Below, piece by piece: positions 60,168 through 64,000 of a stretch of DNA of 64,000 bases (position 1 is the first letter of the stretch; every line of letters begins with the position of its first letter). This stretch comes from Tabrizicola sp. Its GTDB lineage: Bacteria; Pseudomonadota; Alphaproteobacteria; Rhodobacterales; Rhodobacteraceae. A model generated the notes under the pieces. It ran no database searches, was not told the DNA's origin, and was given only the letters and a program-made list of their open reading frames with translations. The position numbers and the translations under genes were made by a program. The DNA is taken from contig NZ_JAEULO010000021.1 in assembly GCF_016793705.1 (NCBI RefSeq), positions 177,334-241,333 of the forward strand, read 5' to 3'.

Positions 60168-61314
60168 CCTTTCCACCATCGGCGCTGCCGTCATCGGCAC
60201 CGGCTTCATCGGCTCGGTCCACCTGAACACCCTGCGGCGGCTGGGGATTCCGGTCGTCGGCGTCCTCGGTTCGAGCGCCGCGCGGGGGGCCGACCGGGCG
60301 CGGGCGCTTGGGGTGGCGAAGGCCTATGGTTCGCTGGACGAGCTTCTCGCCGATCCGGCGGTGCAGGTGGTCCATGTCACCTCGCCCAACGTGGCGCATT
60401 ACGGGCAGGTCAAGGTGATCCTTGCCGCCGGAAAGCATGTGATCTGCGAGAAGCCGCTGGCGATGACCTCGGCCCAATCGGCCGAGATGCTGGCGATGGC
60501 CCGCGCCTCGGGCAAGGTGGCGGCGGTCTGCTACAACACGCGCTTCTACCCGCTGAACCAGCAGGCCCATGGCATGATGAAGGCTGGCGAGCTGGGCGAG
60601 TTGCGCCTGATCACCGGGCATTTCCATCAGGACTGGCTGGCGAAGGAGACCGACTGGAACTGGCGGCTGGAGGCGGAGGAGGGCGGCCCGCTGCGGTCGG
60701 TCAGCGATATCGGCACGCATTGGGTGGACCTGACGAACTTCATCACCGGCGAGAGGCCGGTCTCGGTGATCGCTGAGCTTGCCACCTTCATCCCGGAACG
60801 CCAGAAACCCCTCGGCCCGGTGGAGACCTTCACCGCCGCGAAGGGCGCGACCGAGACGCGGAAGATTGCCACCGACGACGCCGCGACGATCCTGCTGCGC
60901 TATGGCAACGGCGGTCGGGGGATGATGTCCACGAGCCAGGTCAGCCACGGGCGGCGGGGGCTGCTTTCGTGGGACATTTCCGGCGCGAAAGCCTCGGCCG
61001 CCTGGTCTGCCGAACACCCCGAGGATCTGTGGATCGGCCACCGCGAGGCGCCGAACCAGATCCTCCTGCGCGACCCGTCGTTGATGAATGCCACGGGGGC
61101 AGCGGCGGCCTTCATGCCTGGCGGGCACCCGGAGGGCTTCGCCGACACCTGGGCGGCCTTCTTCACCCAGGTCTACCGCGATGTCGCGCGCGGCGGTCGC
61201 GGGGCGGAGTCGACCTGGGCCACGTTCGATGACGGGCACTACGAGATGCTGTTCTGCGATGCCGTCCTGGCCAGCGCCGCGCGCGGGGCCTGGGTCGACG
61301 TGGCACAAGCGTAA
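60160..61314 (+). CDS. Gfo/Idh/MocA-family oxidoreductase
   Basis: 384 aa if it starts at TTG 60160, with GGGGGA at the right distance; this overlaps the SDR end by eight bases. A TTG at 60136 is also possible, and the first in-frame ATG is far inside. The Rossmann motif AAVIGTGFIGSVHLNTLR, the family EKPLAM (HVICEKPLAM, catalytic Lys) and GPLRSVSDIGTHWVDLTNF are clear. This family oxidises sugars and inositols with NAD(P). The substrate is not determined. Rare TTG start is noteworthy. Confidence 0.9.
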   Translation: MPDLSTIGAAVIGTGFIGSVHLNTLRRLGIPVVGVLGSSAARGADRARALGVAKAYGSLDELLADPAVQVVHVTSPNVAHYGQVKVILAAGKHVICEKPLAMTSAQSAEMLAMARASGKVAAVCYNTRFYPLNQQAHGMMKAGELGELRLITGHFHQDWLAKETDWNWRLEAEEGGPLRSVSDIGTHWVDLTNFITGERPVSVIAELATFIPERQKPLGPVETFTAAKGATETRKIATDDAATILLRYGNGGRGMMSTSQVSHGRRGLLSWDISGAKASAAWSAEHPEDLWIGHREAPNQILLRDPSLMNATGAAAAFMPGGHPEGFADTWAAFFTQVYRDVARGGRGAESTWATFDDGHYEMLFCDAVLASAARGAWVDVAQA

Positions 61315-61326
61315 GGAAGACCGCAC

Positions 61327-62241
61327 ATGCAACTTGGCATCCTCACCGCCCCTTTCGCCGACACGGCCCTGGAACAGGTCGCCGACTATGCCGCCTCCGC
61401 CGGGTTCGAGGCGCTGGAAATCGCCTGCTGGCCCCAGGCCGGGGGCGAGAAGCGGCGCTATGCCGGGACTGCGCATCTGCCGATCGAGGACATGACCCCT
61501 GCGCGGGGATCGGAGATCATGGCGATGCTGAGCGCCAAGGGCCTGACCGTCTCGGGCCTCGGCTACTACCCGAACCCGCTGCACGCCGACGCCGCCCACC
61601 GCGAGGCGGTCATCGGCCATCTGAAGAAAGTCATAACCGCCGCCGGGATGATGGGCGTCAGAGTGGTCAACACCTTCGTGGGCGGCGACCGCAGCCTGAC
61701 CGTCGACCAGAACTGGTCGCGCGCCACCGAAATCTTCGCCCCCATCGTCGCCCATGCGCAGGCCAACGGCGTGACGCTCGCCTTCGAGAACTGCCCGATG
61801 ATCTTCAGCCATGACGAATGGCCGGGCGGACACAACATCGCCTACGCGCCGCGCATCTGGCGGCGGATTTTCGACACCTGGGGCGAGGCGGTCGGCATGA
61901 ACTATGACCCGAGCCACCTTGTCTGGCAGATGATCGACGCTGCCCGCTTCGTCCGCGAATTCGGCCCCCGCATGGTGCATGTCCATGCCAAGGACCTGAT
62001 GATCGACCGCGACGGGCTGTATGAAAACGGCATCATGTCCGCCGGGATCGGCTGGCAAATACCGCGGATGCCGGGACTGGGAGAGGTCGACTGGCCGGGT
62101 TTCTTCTCGGGTCTCTATCATGCAGGCTATGACGGCCCCGTCATCATCGAGCACGAGGACCGCCGGTTCGAGGGGTCGGACGACCGGATCAAGCGCGGCT
62201 TCGCGCTGGCGCGGGATGTGCTGCGTCCTTTCGTGAAATAG
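61327..62241 (+). CDS. Sugar phosphate isomerase/epimerase-family (xylose isomerase-like TIM barrel)
   Basis: 304 aa from ATG 61327 after AAGGAAGA. TIM barrel of the AP endonuclease 2/xylose isomerase-like type: FEALEIACWPQAGG, VVNTFVGGDRS, VTLAFENCPMIFS, GMNYDPSHLVWQMID, RMVHVHAKDLMI, DGPVIIEHEDRRFEG, giving the metal ligands Glu, Asp, His and Glu. Family members isomerise or epimerise sugars and keto-inositols. It closes the plus-strand operon, convergent with the LacI gene, with a 41-base gap that holds no clear terminator. Confidence 0.9.
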   Translation: MQLGILTAPFADTALEQVADYAASAGFEALEIACWPQAGGEKRRYAGTAHLPIEDMTPARGSEIMAMLSAKGLTVSGLGYYPNPLHADAAHREAVIGHLKKVITAAGMMGVRVVNTFVGGDRSLTVDQNWSRATEIFAPIVAHAQANGVTLAFENCPMIFSHDEWPGGHNIAYAPRIWRRIFDTWGEAVGMNYDPSHLVWQMIDAARFVREFGPRMVHVHAKDLMIDRDGLYENGIMSAGIGWQIPRMPGLGEVDWPGFFSGLYHAGYDGPVIIEHEDRRFEGSDDRIKRGFALARDVLRPFVK

Positions 62242-62282
62242 CCATGCGGATCGGGCCCTGCTTCGCATCAGGCTTGCGCTGG

Positions 62283-63287
62283 TCAGGGCGGCGCGGTGCT
62301 GCCGCGGACCACAAGTTCGAAGGGCAGCCGGACCGGCACGGGCGCTTCTCCGGCAAGGACAGACAGCAACAGCCGCATTCCCGCCGCCCCCATCTCGGAC
62401 CGGGGCTGGCGGATCGTCGTCAGCGCCGGGATGCAGGTCTGGGCGAAATGGATGTCGTCGAAGCCGATGATCGACAGATCGCGCGGGACCTGGATGCCGG
62501 CCGCAGATGCCGTGGACAGGAAGCCCATCGCCATCTCGTCATTGGCGAAGAACAATGCGCTGGGGCGGTCGGCCAGCTTTATGAACCGCGCGAAGGCCGC
62601 GCGCCCGCTGTCCAGGCCGAAACTGCCGGGCAACTCGAACTCCGGCCGGTGCCGCAGCCCGGCCTTGTCCAGGGCGCGGCGATAGCCTTGCAGGCGCTGT
62701 GCGGTCAGGATGTTGTTTTCAGGCCCGCAGACATGGCCGATGCGGCGATGACCGAGCGAGATCAGATGCTGCACGGCTGCCTCGGCCGCAGCGGCATTGT
62801 CGATGGAGACGGTCAGCGGCCCGAAATCGCTGCCGACTTCGGAAATCGTGACAATCGGCACAGCCCGCTGCTCGGCGCGCACGGGGATGTCGGACCAGCG
62901 TGCCTTCGGTTCGGCCAGAAGCAGCGCCCCGTCGGCGCGACCGTTCAGCAGATAGCGGACATAGACCTCCTCGCGCGTCTTCGACCGCCCGCTGTTGCCG
63001 ATCAGCATGGTCAGCCCCGCCGCAGAGGCCTCGCGCTCGATCCCGCCAAGGATTTCGGAGAAGAAGGTATTTCCGATGTCGGGCACGACGACGAGCACGG
63101 TGTTCGCCCGTCGCGAGCGCAGCGACTGGGCCGCAGCATTGAGGTTGTATCCCGTCTCGCGCACCGCGCCCAGAACCCGCTCCCGCGTCTTGGCGGCCAC
63201 GATATCCGGCGTATGCAGGCAGCGGCTGACCGTCGCGATGGAAACGCCTGCCAGCCGGGCAACATCGTCAATCGTCGGTCGACTCAT
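62283..63287 (-). CDS. LacI-family transcriptional repressor
   Basis: 334 aa from ATG 63287 (MSRPTIDDVARLAGVSIATVS). The N-terminal LacI HTH is canonical (VSIATVSRCLHTPDIVAAKTRERV, hinge LNAAAQSLRSRRANTV). The ligand domain has the RbsR/GalR-like blocks VVVPDIGNTFFSEILGGIE, LISLGHRRIGHVCGP and ALFFANDEMAMGFLSTASAAGI. The operator ATGTAAA-GG-TTTACAT lies 53 bases before its ATG, so it probably represses both itself and the transport genes. Confidence 0.94.
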   Translation of the reverse strand: MSRPTIDDVARLAGVSIATVSRCLHTPDIVAAKTRERVLGAVRETGYNLNAAAQSLRSRRANTVLVVVPDIGNTFFSEILGGIEREASAAGLTMLIGNSGRSKTREEVYVRYLLNGRADGALLLAEPKARWSDIPVRAEQRAVPIVTISEVGSDFGPLTVSIDNAAAAEAAVQHLISLGHRRIGHVCGPENNILTAQRLQGYRRALDKAGLRHRPEFELPGSFGLDSGRAAFARFIKLADRPSALFFANDEMAMGFLSTASAAGIQVPRDLSIIGFDDIHFAQTCIPALTTIRQPRSEMGAAGMRLLLSVLAGEAPVPVRLPFELVVRGSTAPP

Positions 63288-63339
63288 CCGCCCTGCGCTC
63301 CGCTGGGAATATCGGGCATTCTTCTCCCTCACGCGAAGG

Positions 63340-63376
63340 ATGTAAAGGTTTACATACGCCCCGAAACCACTACACT
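63340..63376 (+). promoter_or_regulatory. LacI-type operator overlapping the sugar ABC transporter promoter
   Basis: ATGTAAAGGTTTACAT (63340-63355) is a near-perfect palindrome of the LacI-family type. The -35 box TTTACA (63349-63354) lies inside it, with a 16-base spacer to -10 TACACT (63371-63376), so repressor binding would block RNA polymerase. The start would be near 63383, ~115 bases before the transporter gene. The 5' leader 63384-63496 shows nothing else I recognise. Confidence 0.75.
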
Positions 63377-63496
63377 TCTGGAAAAAGCACGATTCGCATC
63401 CGCATGGCGAAGTCGTGGAAAACACGTCCGTTGCCGTGTCGGGCGACAGGGCGGAGGACGACGGACTGAAGACACCAAAGATCTGGGAGGATCATG

Positions 63497-64000
63497 ATGA
63501 AAAGACTGCTTCTTGGAACCGCGCTGACCTTTGGCCTGGCCGGAATGGCCGCTGCCGAAGGCTACAAGATCGGCATCTCGAACACCGTGCAGGGCAACGG
63601 CTGGCGCGAGGAGATGGTCTGCGCCATGAAGGCCGAGGCGCTGGCCTCGGGCAAGGTCGAAAGCCTGAACATCGCCCACCGCAACACCGATGCGGCGGGC
63701 CAGCTGGAAGACATCCGCAACCTGATCCAGGCGGGCGTCAACGCCATCGTCGTGAATCCCGCCAACGCCGACGGGGTGAATGCCGCGATCAAGGAAGCGA
63801 CCGATGCCGGGATCGTGGTGGTTGCCGTCGACCAGGCGGTGACCGAGCCTTCGGCTTACATCCTGTCGAACAACCAGGAGGAATATGCCTATCTCGGCGC
63901 CAAGTGGCTGTTCGAGACGATGGGCGGCAAGGGCGCCGTGGTCTACATGCGCGGCGCGGCGGGCGCGGGCGCGGACAACGACCGCGACAAGGGCTTCAAG
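63497..64000 (+). CDS. Sugar ABC transporter substrate-binding protein, partial (5' end)
   Basis: 168 codons are visible from ATG 63497; ATG 63494 is possible but only four bases from GGGAGG. A cleavable signal (MKRLLLGTALTFGLAGMAAAEG) is followed by the ribose-binding (RbsB-like, peripla-BP-4) fold: IGISNTVQGNGWREEMVCAM, IRNLIQAGVNAIVVNPANAD, VVVAVDQAVTEPSAYILSNN. The periplasmic protein would deliver a sugar or polyol to a permease encoded beyond the window. The reading frame is open at 64000. Regulation by the LacI-type operator upstream is likely. Confidence 0.93.
   Translation, partial: MKRLLLGTALTFGLAGMAAAEGYKIGISNTVQGNGWREEMVCAMKAEALASGKVESLNIAHRNTDAAGQLEDIRNLIQAGVNAIVVNPANADGVNAAIKEATDAGIVVVAVDQAVTEPSAYILSNNQEEYAYLGAKWLFETMGGKGAVVYMRGAAGAGADNDRDKGFK

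Noticed and set aside
62242-62282. ATGCG...CGCAT hairpin as a terminator between the isomerase and LacI genes
   Set aside because: The stem is only five bases with a large loop and no T-run.

Overview
The window is a GC-rich, gene-dense bacterial chromosome segment, most likely from an alphaproteobacterium of the Rhodobacterales (Rhodobacter/Gemmobacter/Paracoccus-like). Reasons: very high third-position GC, many ATGA-type start/stop overlaps, an ubiTUV/ubiD/ubiX anaerobic quinone group next to nnrS and a RIC iron-sulfur repair protein, and a fused indolepyruvate ferredoxin oxidoreductase beside leucine-degradation genes. I see no rRNA, tRNA, CRISPR array, insertion sequence or prophage. No gene-free stretch exceeds about 210 bases. 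Taxonomy is inferred from gene content only.

Region 1 (1-37391) is a complete type VI secretion system (T6SS). A minus-strand operon, tssA-tssB-tssC-hcp-tssE-tssF-tssG-tagH-tssJ-tssK-tssL-tssM-tagF (25808 down to 9616), encodes sheath, baseplate and membrane complex. ppkA (kinase), pppA (phosphatase), tagH/fha and tagF form a post-translational threonine-phosphorylation switch. clpV (tssH) diverges from ppkA and is followed by a DUF6484 gene. At the left end are a caspase-like SEL1 protein (cut by the window edge), a small lipoprotein, an OmpA-domain protein, a membrane-anchored M15 peptidase, a short TssM-like protein with a DotU-like N-terminus, and vgrG. At the right end is a tightly coupled minus-strand module (37391 down to 31381): a TIGR02270-like protein, DUF2169, a ketosynthase-fold protein lacking its active-site cysteine, a DUF4150 PAAR-like protein whose C-terminus resembles a zinc deaminase, and two unrecognised genes that are candidate immunity or accessory proteins.

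Region 2 (37455-46401) holds a fused methylaspartate-mutase-like/B12-binding protein coupled to a pyrroline-5-carboxylate-reductase-like protein. It then has a micro-aerobic/nitric-oxide group (nnrS, ric, ubiX, ubiD) diverging from ubiT-ubiU-ubiV. The ubiD/ubiT gap carries a perfect FNR-type palindrome placed symmetrically for both directions. ubiU is frameshifted as written.

Region 3 (46405-57585) is amino-acid catabolism: an Lrp/AsnC regulator divergent from a fused indolepyruvate ferredoxin oxidoreductase, then isovaleryl-CoA dehydrogenase, methylcrotonyl-CoA carboxylase (both subunits), HMG-CoA lyase and a methylglutaconyl-CoA hydratase-type crotonase. An opposing hicAB toxin-antitoxin pair sits between the dehydrogenase and the carboxylase.

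Region 4 (57770-64000) is a carbohydrate or polyol catabolic locus: two SDR dehydrogenases, an RpiR regulator, a Gfo/Idh/MocA oxidoreductase, a sugar-phosphate isomerase/epimerase-like protein, a LacI-family repressor with a recognisable operator-promoter, and the start of a sugar ABC transporter binding protein. The substrate is not determined by the sequence.
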